A stretch of 34,089 nt of DNA from Actinomycetes bacterium. Lineage in GTDB: Bacteria; Actinomycetota; Acidimicrobiia; Acidimicrobiales; Acidimicrobiaceae. The first letter of the stretch is position 1; each line of letters opens with the position of its first letter. The notes under the pieces are model-generated. The model was not told the DNA's origin, made no database searches, and was given only the letters and a program-made list of their open reading frames with translations. Where the stretch lies: positions 1-34,089 of the forward strand of contig JAKAEN010000002.1 of the NCBI GenBank assembly GCA_021818355.1, given 5' to 3'. Position numbers and translations under genes: made by a program. Below are positions 24,596-32,135 of the stretch, one piece after another.

Positions 24596-25851
24596 CCGGC
24601 TCCCGACGTGGTTGTCGTCGTCGTCGTGGTGGTGGTGCCCGGACCAACCTGGCTGAATTGCTTGGCCTGTGCCTGCAAGTTGGAAATGTACTTGGACGCC
24701 GCGGCGAAGCTCGGTTCGGGGACTCCGCTTCGCAGCTCGCTCGCGTAGGCCGAGGGCAGGTCACTAAGGCGGAGATCCCGCACGGTCACCAGGTGGGGCG
24801 CGAACCATAGAAGGCCGCCGGGCCGGCCCTGGTAGATGGCGACGCGATTGTTGGAGACACCGACGAAGTACGAACCGCGCACGTAGTTGGTGATTCCGTA
24901 GACGCCGATGCCTATAACCAGCGCAAGGGCCGCCAGGAAGGCAAGGATCCTGAGCACGGTCCCGGCCTTGGTGAAGTTCGAACGCGACAGAGGCTGAGGG
25001 ATCTGCATCAGGTCAGGTCCCCGCAAGGGTGCGGACTGCCTGGTAACCGTTACCGGGGCTGGTGGGACCATGGTCCGGGGCACCGAAAGCCCGGTCCGGG
25101 CCATCTGCAGCGGAGCCGGGGCGTCCTCGGGTCCGGCCGGTCCGAAGTCGATGACCACGGCGGTGGCGTTGTCCAGGCCTCCGGCCTCGACGGCTCGGCG
25201 CACGAGCTCCTCGGCCATTGATTTTGCGTCCGCGCCACTCATCAGGATCGAGCTGATCTCGGGATCCGCCAGCTCGTTGGTGATCCCGTCGGAACAGAGG
25301 AGGATCTTGTCGCCAGGCCGGGGAAGGATCTCCCACATGTCCGGTTCCAGGTCCCCGGCAACTCCGACAACTCGCGTGAGCATGTGGCGGCTGGCGGAGA
25401 CCTCTGCCTCCTGAGGTGAGAGCTTTCCGGCCCTGAGTAGCTCGCCCACCCAGGAGTGATCCTCGGTGATCTGGGTGAGGTCGGAGTCGTGAAGGATGTA
25501 CCCGCGCGAATCGCCGACGTTCAGAACCAGGACCCTCGGCGCCTCCGGCTCATCGGAGACCACCGCGGCCACCAAAGTGGTCCCCATCCCGGCAAGCTCC
25601 TCGTGGGCCTGCCCCTCTTTGAATACGTCCTGGTTGGCTCCGGCCACGGCGCTCTTGAGCGTGCGTCCGTCGAGCGCGCCCACCGCGCGGGAGACGAAGC
25701 CCTCCACGGCGAGCTTGGAAGCCACCTCCCCGCCGTTGGCGCCGCCCATTCCGTCTGCAACCACGAAGAGGCGGCCGTCCGTATAGAGGTAGTCCTGATT
25801 GCTCCGGCGCACGCGTCCGACGTCGGTTGCTTCGCCCCAAGTGACTTGCAT
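24592..25851 (-). CDS. pstP: Membrane PP2C-type serine/threonine phosphatase PstP
   Basis: A 419-residue phosphatase that reverses PknB phosphorylation. The PP2C domain (about 5-237) has the metal-binding aspartates Asp20, Asp33 (VADGMGG), Asp188 (CSDG) and Asp227 (GLDNAT), and the GDSRGY motif. A linker follows, then one membrane helix (about 300-320) and an external domain (321-419) that ends in a run of ten Thr, encoded by ACG/ACC codons. The start overlaps the fhaB stop by one base (TGATG). The length and layout resemble mycobacterial PstP. The Thr run is unusual. Confidence 0.94.
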   Translation of the reverse strand: MQVTWGEATDVGRVRRSNQDYLYTDGRLFVVADGMGGANGGEVASKLAVEGFVSRAVGALDGRTLKSAVAGANQDVFKEGQAHEELAGMGTTLVAAVVSDEPEAPRVLVLNVGDSRGYILHDSDLTQITEDHSWVGELLRAGKLSPQEAEVSASRHMLTRVVGVAGDLEPDMWEILPRPGDKILLCSDGITNELADPEISSILMSGADAKSMAEELVRRAVEAGGLDNATAVVIDFGPAGPEDAPAPLQMARTGLSVPRTMVPPAPVTVTRQSAPLRGPDLMQIPQPLSRSNFTKAGTVLRILAFLAALALVIGIGVYGITNYVRGSYFVGVSNNRVAIYQGRPGGLLWFAPHLVTVRDLRLSDLPSAYASELRSGVPEPSFAAASKYISNLQAQAKQFSQVGPGTTTTTTTTTTSGAG

Positions 25852-26333
25852 CAGGTGATCACCTCGAGGATGGTCCTACCCACGACGATCTTGTCGCCCT
25901 TGGAAATGGCCGTCGGCCGCGCGATCTTCGAACCATTGAGCGTGGTGCCATTTGTGGAGCCCAGGTCCTCGACCATGAACGAGGAGCCGTTCTGGAAGAT
26001 CCGGGCGTGAACGCTGGAGGCGAATTCGTCCTCACCGAGCGGGATCGCACAGGCGCTGGATCTGCCGATGGTTCCTTGTGCTCTGACTTCGGCATTGTGG
26101 GAGGGGCTCCCCCCGGGCGGCGTGACACGCAAGCGGATCAGCGCCCCCGCAGGCGTGGCAACCGGAGCGGCCTGGGGAGGGGCGCCGCGCCTGGACGCAC
26201 GCCTCGACTCAGCAGGTGCCTTTTGCGTCGCGGGCCTCGACTCCACCCACACGGCTCTCAGCACCCGCATGAAGAACAGCCAGATGAGGGCGATCAGCAG
26301 ATACTTGAATAGATCTAGCAGGCCAAGGGGCAT
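25851..26333 (-). CDS. fhaB: FHA domain protein FhaB
   Basis: A 160-residue protein with an N-terminal membrane segment (about 9-23), a basic Ala/Pro-rich linker and a C-terminal FHA domain (about 68-158) carrying the phosphothreonine-binding residues: GRSS with Arg91, SSVH (106-109) and the LGSTNGT motif. FhaB links PknB signalling to division and wall synthesis in mycobacteria (also called FipA). Its start follows the fhaA stop by 3 bp, with no separate ribosome site, so translation is probably coupled. Confidence 0.93.
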   Translation of the reverse strand: MPLGLLDLFKYLLIALIWLFFMRVLRAVWVESRPATQKAPAESRRASRRGAPPQAAPVATPAGALIRLRVTPPGGSPSHNAEVRAQGTIGRSSACAIPLGEDEFASSVHARIFQNGSSFMVEDLGSTNGTTLNGSKIARPTAISKGDKIVVGRTILEVIT

Positions 26334-26336
26334 GAG

Positions 26337-26996
26337 TCACTGACGCCCTATCCGGATCTTTACGCCACCCACATCGATCTCGTCGCCCTCGCGCGCGGCG
26401 CCGTCGGTCACGGCAAGCCCGTTCAAGCGAGTTCCGTTGGTCGAGCCAAGGTCGCGAACCCGGACGACCCCCTCGTCGGTCACGCTGATCTCCGCATGGC
26501 GGCGGGAGACCCTGGGTTCGTCGATCACGATGGTGCTCCCGGGAAGGCGTCCGATGGTCACCGGCGAATCGGCGAGGGGAACACGCATCCCGTTGGGCAT
26601 CTCCAGGTAGAGGTGCCCCATGTATTCGGGATCCTCCTGGTACTGCGACTCGATGGCGAATGTGCCACGCGGGATGTCGTGATCCACGTCCACGCCGACA
26701 TCCAGGAAACCCACGAACTTGTAATGCCGCTCCCGGGCGGTCTCCTGCACCAGGGCAAGCAACTCCGAATGCAATGCCGTGCTGATGTCCGCCAGCGACT
26801 CGAAGTCTTCCGGCGCAAGCAGGATCATGTAGTGGTTCGGGACGATCGGGCCGCGCACGCCGATGCGCTTCTCTAGCTCCATCTGGCGAACGACTTTCTT
26901 GCCGATCTCCGATGGCTGGAGACCCTTGCGCGACATGCGACCGAACGCGCCTTCGATGAGCCGTTCAATCCTGTTTTCGATGTCAGCAAGCCCCAC
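26337..26996 (-). CDS. fhaA: FHA domain protein FhaA (DUF3662 plus FHA)
   Basis: A 219-residue protein with an N-terminal DUF3662 domain (about 2-118; IENRIERLIEGAFGR is diagnostic) and a C-terminal FHA domain (about 128-217) with Arg150, the SRRH segment (164-167) and LGSTNGT. FhaA binds phosphorylated partners of PknB, including the MurJ pseudokinase in mycobacteria. It is much shorter than mycobacterial FhaA because the long linker between the domains is reduced to about ten residues. The GTG start has no Shine-Dalgarno sequence but sits where a leaderless transcript would start. It is the first gene of the operon. Confidence 0.93.
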   Translation of the reverse strand: MGLADIENRIERLIEGAFGRMSRKGLQPSEIGKKVVRQMELEKRIGVRGPIVPNHYMILLAPEDFESLADISTALHSELLALVQETARERHYKFVGFLDVGVDVDHDIPRGTFAIESQYQEDPEYMGHLYLEMPNGMRVPLADSPVTIGRLPGSTIVIDEPRVSRRHAEISVTDEGVVRVRDLGSTNGTRLNGLAVTDGAAREGDEIDVGGVKIRIGRQ

Positions 26997-27008
26997 AGCT
27001 ACAGATTA
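26996..27008 (-). promoter_or_regulatory. Candidate leaderless promoter of the fhaA-pknB operon
   Basis: On the minus strand TAATCT (27008-27003) is a good -10 box, with 6 nt between it and the GTG start at 26996, so transcription would begin at or next to the start codon. No Shine-Dalgarno is present. The -35 region is weak (AGAACA at 17-bp spacing). Confidence 0.45.
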
Positions 27009-27166
27009 GTTGAAAATGGCACTTCTGTTCTTGCCCCCTGCCTGCGGCACCTCAGCCGGAGTCCGGCCTGAGCAGGACATTGCGGACCGGGGTGCCCAGG
27101 AGGGGTGGCAACGGGTCGTAGGCTTGGCGGTTGCGGGGGCCAAGAAGTGGAACGGGGGCGATCGTT

Positions 27167-27736
27167 ATGGGTTCAGGCGGAGGGCGCTTGGTCGGATTGG
27201 GACGAGAAGAACTCGACCAGGAGCAGATGCGGCTTTACGACTTGATCACCGGAGGGCCGAGAGCGGGGGACCAAGGAGCTTCCCCGATCGTGGACGGGAA
27301 AGGCCGTCTGGCCGGACCGTTTGGGCCCATGCTCCTCAGCCCTGCAATCGGAGAGCCCCTCCAGGAACTGGGAGCGGCCATTCGTTATCGCTCCACGCTC
27401 CCGCCACGGCTCCGCGAAGGCGCGATACTGATGGTGGCGGCGAAGGAGGTGAGCGGATTCGAATGGTCCGCGCACCATGCCCTCGCCCGCGCCGCCGGCC
27501 TCACGGAGGCGGAGCTCGCCGAGATTGAGGCCGGGGGAATACCGGCCGGTAGCACCGGGGAGGAGCATGCCTTGTTCGAAATGGCCCTCCAGCTGGTGCA
27601 TGGGGGGGATATGGATGACTCCCGGTACCAAGAGCTTGCCGCTGCGACAAGCGAGAAGGCTCTCTTCGAGTTGTGCACGTTGGTCGGGTACTATCAAACG
27701 CTCGCCCTGGTGATGCGCCTGTTCTCCATCTACTGA
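27167..27736 (+). CDS. Carboxymuconolactone decarboxylase family protein
   Basis: A 189-residue alpha-helical protein of the CMD/AhpD-like superfamily. The core helix pattern LREGAILMVAAKEVSGFEWSAHHALARAAGLTE, cited here as residues about 85-117, is typical: the EWSAHH segment stands where peroxidase-type AhpD proteins have a CxxC pair, so this is the decarboxylase-like, non-redox type. The FELCTLVGYYQTLALVM end helix also fits. The actual reaction is unknown. I start it at the ATG at 27167 (GGGGG lies about 8-9 nt upstream); the frame is open from a TTG at 27131. It is divergent from fhaA. Confidence 0.85.
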   Translation: MGSGGGRLVGLGREELDQEQMRLYDLITGGPRAGDQGASPIVDGKGRLAGPFGPMLLSPAIGEPLQELGAAIRYRSTLPPRLREGAILMVAAKEVSGFEWSAHHALARAAGLTEAELAEIEAGGIPAGSTGEEHALFEMALQLVHGGDMDDSRYQELAAATSEKALFELCTLVGYYQTLALVMRLFSIY

Positions 27737-28153
27737 GTGGGCGCGGCCCTCGGGCATCCTCTCCGGACCGCGGAAACGGCGCGCCGGCACAAGTGAAAGG
27801 CGGATGCTGGGCCCGGCGGCCTCTTGCATAGCGTGGGCTCAATGGACGCGGGTGCCTTCCGTCTCGCCCGTTCAAATTTGTGTCACGCCGACGAACCCTG
27901 CCCGGCCGGCAGGTGTGCGACCAGTCCGGGAGTTGGGACGACCTCGAGCAGTTGGCACGATCCCGGCATGCAAGGCCGGGGTCGAGCTCAGGAAGATCGC
28001 CGATTCCGGCATCACTGAACACGCCTCGCATCGCGTTCTTGGGCGCCTGTCGCTTGTCCCACCGAAGTGGGCCTGGGTTCGAACAGATGACAAAAGTCTC
28101 TTGGCGGAACACAGCCCACGAATTGACTCTGTGAGCGACTGAAGGGAGAGGCC
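27737..28153. other. Gene-free stretch
   Basis: I see no supportable gene. Open frames on both strands lack starts with ribosome sites and any recognisable motif. A palindrome CAAATTTG and a T-loop-like GGTTCGAA without a matching stem are present. It probably holds the promoter for the DUF4177 gene; TTGACT at 28124-28129 could be a -35, but no -10 is at the right distance. Confidence 0.5.
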
Positions 28154-28330
28154 ATGGAACGCTGGGAGTACAGGGTCGTGGATCTTACGAAGGTGGAGAA
28201 GGACGTCAGCGAACTGAACCGGCTCGGTGGCGAGGGATGGGAGGCCGTCGGGATGGTGTCGACATGGGGAACCGGAGTCAGGTTCGTTCACCCGATTGCC
28301 CTACTGAAGCGTCCCGTGACCCAGGCCTGA
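28154..28330 (+). CDS. DUF4177-like small protein
   Basis: A 58-residue protein, MERWEYRVVDL at its start, followed by LNRLGGEGWEAVGM and ending ALLKRPVTQA. The WEY...LN.LG.EGWE...LKR pattern is that of DUF4177, a very small family of unknown function found alone or in tandem. AAGGGAGAGG just upstream of the ATG is a strong ribosome site. It stands alone between two gene-poor stretches. The sequence pattern and ribosome site make it real despite its size; its role is unknown. Confidence 0.82.
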   Translation: MERWEYRVVDLTKVEKDVSELNRLGGEGWEAVGMVSTWGTGVRFVHPIALLKRPVTQA

Positions 28331-28826
28331 ATGGCCGGCGGATGCCGCGACCCTCGACGGGTTGCACTCGCGTTCTCGCCGGTCAGGTCCTGGATACCCG
28401 GCTGGGCTTCACAACCGTCCCCCGAACAGGGCCGAACGCGTCAACGGGTGCGTCATGGAGGAAGTCGCGAAAACCTTGGCGATGCCCGGGCGACGCCGCA
28501 TGCGAGGCCCCGCGCTCAAGATCATCCCGGCGGCCCGGTGGTCTTCGTCGCCAATGTCCGGCCATCAACTCCGCCGTCGGGCAACGCGGCCGAGAAACCG
28601 GAGTCGCGCCCAGCAGGCGGAGGTCAAGCCGCCAGAGCCGGATGAACCAACCCGGTCAACCGCACCCCAAGGGCGCATCGCCCGGGGGCTTCGGCAAGCC
28701 CGGAAACGGAAGTACGCAGATCAAGGGCACTAATGAATGATTCTACGGCCCATCTGAGATGGGAGCGGAACGGCGTGAAACCACCCGAGTCAGCGAAGTG
28801 TACGGGAACGCGCTCCGCCTCATAGA
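28331..28826. other. Gene-free stretch before tRNA-Leu
   Basis: Several overlapping frames are open here (for example 28362-28733 rightward), but they are basic, low in family-like motifs and less GC-biased at third positions than the neighbours. No RNA gene is seen apart from the tRNA. It might be decayed coding sequence, but I cannot identify a parent. Confidence 0.45.
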
Positions 28827-28858
28827 CAAGGTGCACCGGCAATCGTCGATGCACCTTG
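28827..28858 (-). terminator. Hairpin at the 3' end of tRNA-Leu
   Basis: CAAGGTGCA (28827-28835) and TGCACCTTG (28850-28858) form a perfect 9-bp stem with a 14-nt loop. It overlaps the encoded CCA of the tRNA and has no T-run. It may serve termination or 3' processing. Confidence 0.45.
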
Positions 28859-28943
28859 GTGGGCGAAGGGGGACTTGAACCCCCACGTCCTTTCGGACAC
28901 AGGAACCTGAATCCTGCGCGTCTGCCTATTCCGCCACTCGCCC
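28857..28943 (-). tRNA. tRNA-Leu(CAG)
   Basis: Read on the minus strand: acceptor GGGCGAG pairs with TTCGCCC (one G-U); stem CAGGA/TCCTG encloses loop TTCAGGT with anticodon CAG (28909-28907); there is a class II variable arm, and the T arm is GGGGG-TTCAAGT-CCCCC. The discriminator is A28860 and CCA is encoded at 28859-28857. It reads CUG. Confidence 0.96.
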
Positions 28944-29011
28944 GGGACTATCAATGATAGTGCGGCTTGGTCGGGAGCATCCCGGTTAGCCAACCCTCGT
29001 AAGGGTTCCAC

Positions 29012-29103
29012 TGGCGGAGAGGGAGGGATTTGAACCCTCGGACCCAGTTTCCCAGGTCAACTCATTAGCAGTGAGTCCCATTCGACCACTCTGGCACCTC
29101 TCC
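29012..29103 (-). tRNA. tRNA-Ser(GCU)
   Basis: Minus strand: acceptor GGAGAGG pairs with CCTCTCC; anticodon stem ACTCA/TGAGT encloses loop CTGCTAA with anticodon GCT (29069-29067); the variable arm is long and the T arm contains GGTTCAAATCC. The discriminator is G and CCA is encoded (29014-29012). It lies 68 bp upstream of tRNA-Leu on the same strand. Confidence 0.96.
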
Positions 29104-29122
29104 AGGGCCCAGCGTGAATGAC

Positions 29123-29128
29123 ATTCTA
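29123..29128 (-). promoter_or_regulatory. Candidate -10 box of tRNA-Ser(GCU)
   Basis: TAGAAT on the minus strand ends 19 nt before the tRNA 5' end, a plausible distance for a short leader. No good -35 is visible. Confidence 0.35.
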
Positions 29129-29207
29129 TCGCTACGCCGCCAAGACCTATCGCACCGTCCCGGCCTTGGGTTACCAGCGCCCCTGATTGCCTCCGGCCGG
29201 AACCGGA

Positions 29208-29786
29208 CTACGGCTCGAGACAGAAGGGTATCGAGTCGGAGTTGCCGGTGGGCCTCTCCGTGTTTCCCTCCGGGTCGAAGATCTTCACCCATGTCACCGA
29301 GGAGAACTGCTTGAGGATCGGGAAAATCTCACCGGCGACGGTCATCGTGGAGCCATTGCTGGCGCAGCTTCCCTCCAGGGTGACGTAAGCGATTCCGCTG
29401 TCTATATGCAGATGGGAGTACCCGGTGGCACCCGAGGTTATGAGCCTGAGACCCTCCTGCTGCTCTGCGGCCGTGGGTCCGGCGAAGAGGGCATCAAGGG
29501 CTCCGGCCGCCACCGCCGGAGGTTGCACCCGCCTGTCCACGGGTCGATACAGGGGCTCCTCGCCAGTCACGGCATGGGGCTCGTCGAGGAACCAGACCTT
29601 GACTCCCACCGTCACCGGCGGGTTGGTTTTCTGAGTGGTGGGCGGGATGGTCGAAGGTGGAGCGCTCGTCGATGGATTCGGCCCCAGCGTGGTGGTGGTT
29701 CCCGTGCCCGAGGGTGTCCCGCAGGCCGCAAGCAGCACAGCGCCCGTCAGAAGCCCGGCCATGGACATCCTGTTTATTCGCGACAT
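29208..29786 (-). CDS. GerMN-domain lipoprotein
   Basis: A 192-residue predicted lipoprotein with lipobox LLAAC (Cys22), then a Thr/Ser/Pro linker (TTTTLGPNPST and onwards) and a GerMN-type domain: VGVKVWFLDEPHAVTGEEP, the PAVAAGALDALFAGPTAAE helix, and a second half around IDSGIAYVTLEG and FSSVTWVKIFDPEG. GerMN domains occur in spore germination proteins and in actinobacterial envelope lipoproteins such as LpqB; the role here is unknown. I start at the ATG at 29786, where the signal peptide begins; GGAGG lies about 11 nt upstream. Its C terminus has a Cys near the end. It diverges from the DUF4389 gene. Confidence 0.83.
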   Translation of the reverse strand: MSRINRMSMAGLLTGAVLLAACGTPSGTGTTTTLGPNPSTSAPPSTIPPTTQKTNPPVTVGVKVWFLDEPHAVTGEEPLYRPVDRRVQPPAVAAGALDALFAGPTAAEQQEGLRLITSGATGYSHLHIDSGIAYVTLEGSCASNGSTMTVAGEIFPILKQFSSVTWVKIFDPEGNTERPTGNSDSIPFCLEP

Positions 29787-29797
29787 GGCATTATGCC
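29787..29797. repeat. 11-bp palindrome abutting the GerMN start
   Basis: GGCATTATGCC is a perfect dyad directly upstream of the start codon, between it and the ribosome site. It may be an operator or affect translation start. Confidence 0.35.
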
Positions 29798-30030
29798 TCC
29801 GTTTGCTTTGCGCATCAGCAAAGGAACTAGATCGTCGCCTTTCCCGATGCAAAGGGTCCAAGTGCCCGATGGTCAGGAAGCGGGGGTGAACGTGGACGCA
29901 CTCTCCTCCCGCCAACCGCGAGGGCCACAGGTGACCCATGCCCCTTTCCTCTCGACACGCCTCGCGTTAGCGTTCCGCCATGGACGCGCACCGCTCGCGC
30001 CTCCGGTTGAGCACGAGGTGGTGGATAGCA

Positions 30031-31419
30031 ATGAAGCGCAGGCCAACCATACTGATACTTGTGGCCGGTTTGGCGGCACTCGTCGCCATGTCATCTATCG
30101 CCGGCGCAGCCGCTCTCGCCTGGCTGATCGGTGTCCGAAGCGACTCGGCGGGCTTTCTGAACTCCTCCTCCTTCAGAATGAGCACGCCGGGTTATGCGAT
30201 CACGGCACCGATGGAGCTGACAGCGATCCGAGGCATTGAAACCGGGTCGCTGGGAACGCTTCGCATAACGGTGGCCTCCAATCAAGGGGTGCCCGTATTC
30301 CTGGGCATCGCACCTCGTCAGCAGGCCGATGCCTATCTCGCGGGAGTCGCCTCGGAACGCGTGTCGGGGCTGGTGATTTCGCCCTGGAAGGTCGTTACCC
30401 AAACCACCGCAGGAACTCGTGCCCCGGAGTCGCCCGAGCTGCAAGGGTTCTGGTCCTCGTGGGTATCCGGCCCCGGAGCGCGGACGCTCTCCTGGCCGAT
30501 ACGGTCTGGGGACTGGGAACTGGTGGTCATGAACGCCAACGCACAGGCCGGACTCTCCTTGGACACGCGCGTGGCCGTCAAGTCGGGCCTTCTGCCGCTT
30601 GCAGCCGGCGGTGCAGGTGTCTTCGGGCTCCTGCTACTCGTGGTTGCGGGGATTCTCCTGTACGCCGCCCTCCGCTCCCCGCGAGAGGCCGCCGAGCCGG
30701 TGGTGCCTTCCACCGCCGCGGGCACGTACCCCCTCCGCCTGCGCGGATCCCTACTCAATCCACCAGGGCGCGCGCTCTGGATCATAAAGTGGGTGCTGAT
30801 AATCCCGCATCTGCTCGCGTTGTGCCTTCTTTGGGCCGCAAGCGCCCTGGCAACCATCGCGGCCGGGCTGGCGATCCTCTTCACGGGCCGATACCCCAGG
30901 GCGATCTTCGATTTCAACGTAGGTCTGCTCAGATGGCAATGGCGGGTGGCCTTCTACTCGGTGGGCGCGTTCGCGACCGACCAGTACCCGCCTTTCAGCC
31001 TCGAGCCCGATCCGTCCTATCCGGCCGAGCTGGAGGTGGAATATCCCGAGCATCTCTCGCGCGGTCTGGTGCTCGTGAAGTCATGGCTACTCGCCATTCC
31101 TCACTACCTGGTAATCGGGATCCTTTCCGGCGGCTGGATCCTCGGGTGGGACGGCTGGCGCACCTTGGTTAGCGGCGGCCTGATAGGGGTTCTCGCGCTG
31201 GTCGCCGTCGTGGTCTTCGCGGTCAAGGGAAGCTATCCCACCAACCTCTTCGACCTCCTGATGGGGCTCAACAGGTGGGTGTTCCGCGTCTTCGCTTACG
31301 CTCTCCTGATGACCGACCGGTACCCTCCATTCAGGCTGGACATGGGCGGAGACGAGCCGCCGGCATCTCCCTCGGCCGCCCCTGAGCCCGCGGCACCCTC
31401 AGCCGGGGAGCCGCTCTGA
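30031..31419 (+). CDS. DUF4389 membrane protein with duplicated domain
   Basis: A 462-residue integral membrane protein. It has an N-terminal hydrophobic segment (about 5-35), a roughly 150-residue exported region, another membrane helix (about 185-210) and two DUF4389 units. The first contains IPHLLALCLLW, LFTGRYPRAIFDFNVGLLRW and TDQYPPFSL; the second has IPHYLVIGIL, the shorter GSYPTNLFDLLMGLNRW segment and TDRYPPFRLD. The RYP..lFdf..G..RW..R....TDRYPPF pattern defines the family. The repeat suggests internal duplication. The C terminus is Pro/Ala-rich. I start at the ATG at 30031 (purine-rich GAGGTGGTGGAT upstream); the ATG at 29980 is possible. Function unknown. Confidence 0.85.
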   Translation: MKRRPTILILVAGLAALVAMSSIAGAAALAWLIGVRSDSAGFLNSSSFRMSTPGYAITAPMELTAIRGIETGSLGTLRITVASNQGVPVFLGIAPRQQADAYLAGVASERVSGLVISPWKVVTQTTAGTRAPESPELQGFWSSWVSGPGARTLSWPIRSGDWELVVMNANAQAGLSLDTRVAVKSGLLPLAAGGAGVFGLLLLVVAGILLYAALRSPREAAEPVVPSTAAGTYPLRLRGSLLNPPGRALWIIKWVLIIPHLLALCLLWAASALATIAAGLAILFTGRYPRAIFDFNVGLLRWQWRVAFYSVGAFATDQYPPFSLEPDPSYPAELEVEYPEHLSRGLVLVKSWLLAIPHYLVIGILSGGWILGWDGWRTLVSGGLIGVLALVAVVVFAVKGSYPTNLFDLLMGLNRWVFRVFAYALLMTDRYPPFRLDMGGDEPPASPSAAPEPAAPSAGEPL

Positions 31420-31447
31420 ACATGGCCGGGCTCAACCGGCGAATGTC

Positions 31448-32029
31448 TCAATCCCGGGCGGGGACGATCCCCAGCCTGATTGCCTCAGCGAGCACCCCTC
31501 GGCACTGCAGGCAGGTCAGGCGATCGAGAAGGACAGCGACACCCGCGTCGTCAGGCGCATAGGACGCCCCGACCAAGGAGGGATCGATGTTCAGACCGGC
31601 CCTGAGCGTGGCAACGGCACCGAAAACACGTTGGGACTCGAACGAGCTGTTGGTCTCCCAGCCGGTCGTGTTGACGCGCTCGAGCTTCTCGAACGGATCG
31701 GGATGATCGATCCCAAGCTCCCTGGCTACTATCCGCTTCGCTTCGCCGTCGAGGTCCGCCGGATCGAGAAGGCGCCCGCCGCAGAAGTCGAGAGTGGCCC
31801 GGCCTACGCCGGGCCTGAAGGCCGGCACCGGAAGCACCAGCTCTCCCCTGGAGACGACGATCACAATCAGCGAGTCGGTGTTCTCCACCCGCCAGTAGTC
31901 GATCTCGTTTCCCTCCGAGTCGAGTAAGCGCTCGCCGACCAAGGCCATCCATTGGTTGCGAACCTCCACGAGGTGCGACACCAGTTTCCAAGGGGCTTTC
32001 GGGACTGCCATTCCCGAGAATTTAGCCAT
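31448..32029 (-). CDS. Nudix-fold protein with degenerate catalytic box
   Basis: A 193-residue protein with the outline of an ADP-ribose-pyrophosphatase-type Nudix hydrolase: W-x-LVSHLVEVRNQWMAL, DYWRVENTDSLIVIVV, AFRPGVGRATLDFCGGRLLD, then a helix and ERVNTTGWETNSSFESQRVFGAVA. The Nudix box lines up exactly from Gly85 to Ile107, but three of the four glutamates are lost (Ala91, Ile100, Arg103; only Glu104 remains). It is probably not a metal-dependent hydrolase. It may instead bind a ligand or partner. The start is uncertain: ATG 32029 is used, and ATG 32071 (GGGAT upstream) is an alternative. It diverges from the MFS gene. Confidence 0.75.
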   Translation of the reverse strand: MAKFSGMAVPKAPWKLVSHLVEVRNQWMALVGERLLDSEGNEIDYWRVENTDSLIVIVVSRGELVLPVPAFRPGVGRATLDFCGGRLLDPADLDGEAKRIVARELGIDHPDPFEKLERVNTTGWETNSSFESQRVFGAVATLRAGLNIDPSLVGASYAPDDAGVAVLLDRLTCLQCRGVLAEAIRLGIVPARD

Positions 32030-32135
32030 CGGGCGAGAGTTGGGGTCAAATGGTGCCCACCGGACCGCCATTAGCTTGTATCCCGGAGCCCGCCGCGACG
32101 ATGGATCCGTTCGCCGGCGCGGCCGGGAAGCAAGG

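Noticed and set aside
24605-24632. Triplet run resembling a microsatellite
   Set aside because: It is the Thr codon run of the pstP C terminus, with mixed ACG/ACC codons, so it is covered by the gene and its tail finding.
28065-28100. A T-loop-like GGTTCGAA that suggested a tRNA remnant
   Set aside because: The flanking bases do not form a T stem and no acceptor or anticodon arm is present.
28362-28733. A 123-codon basic open frame, with an internal ATG at 28455
   Set aside because: No motif and no ribosome site; third-position GC is lower than in neighbouring genes. It may be remnant sequence but cannot be supported as a gene.
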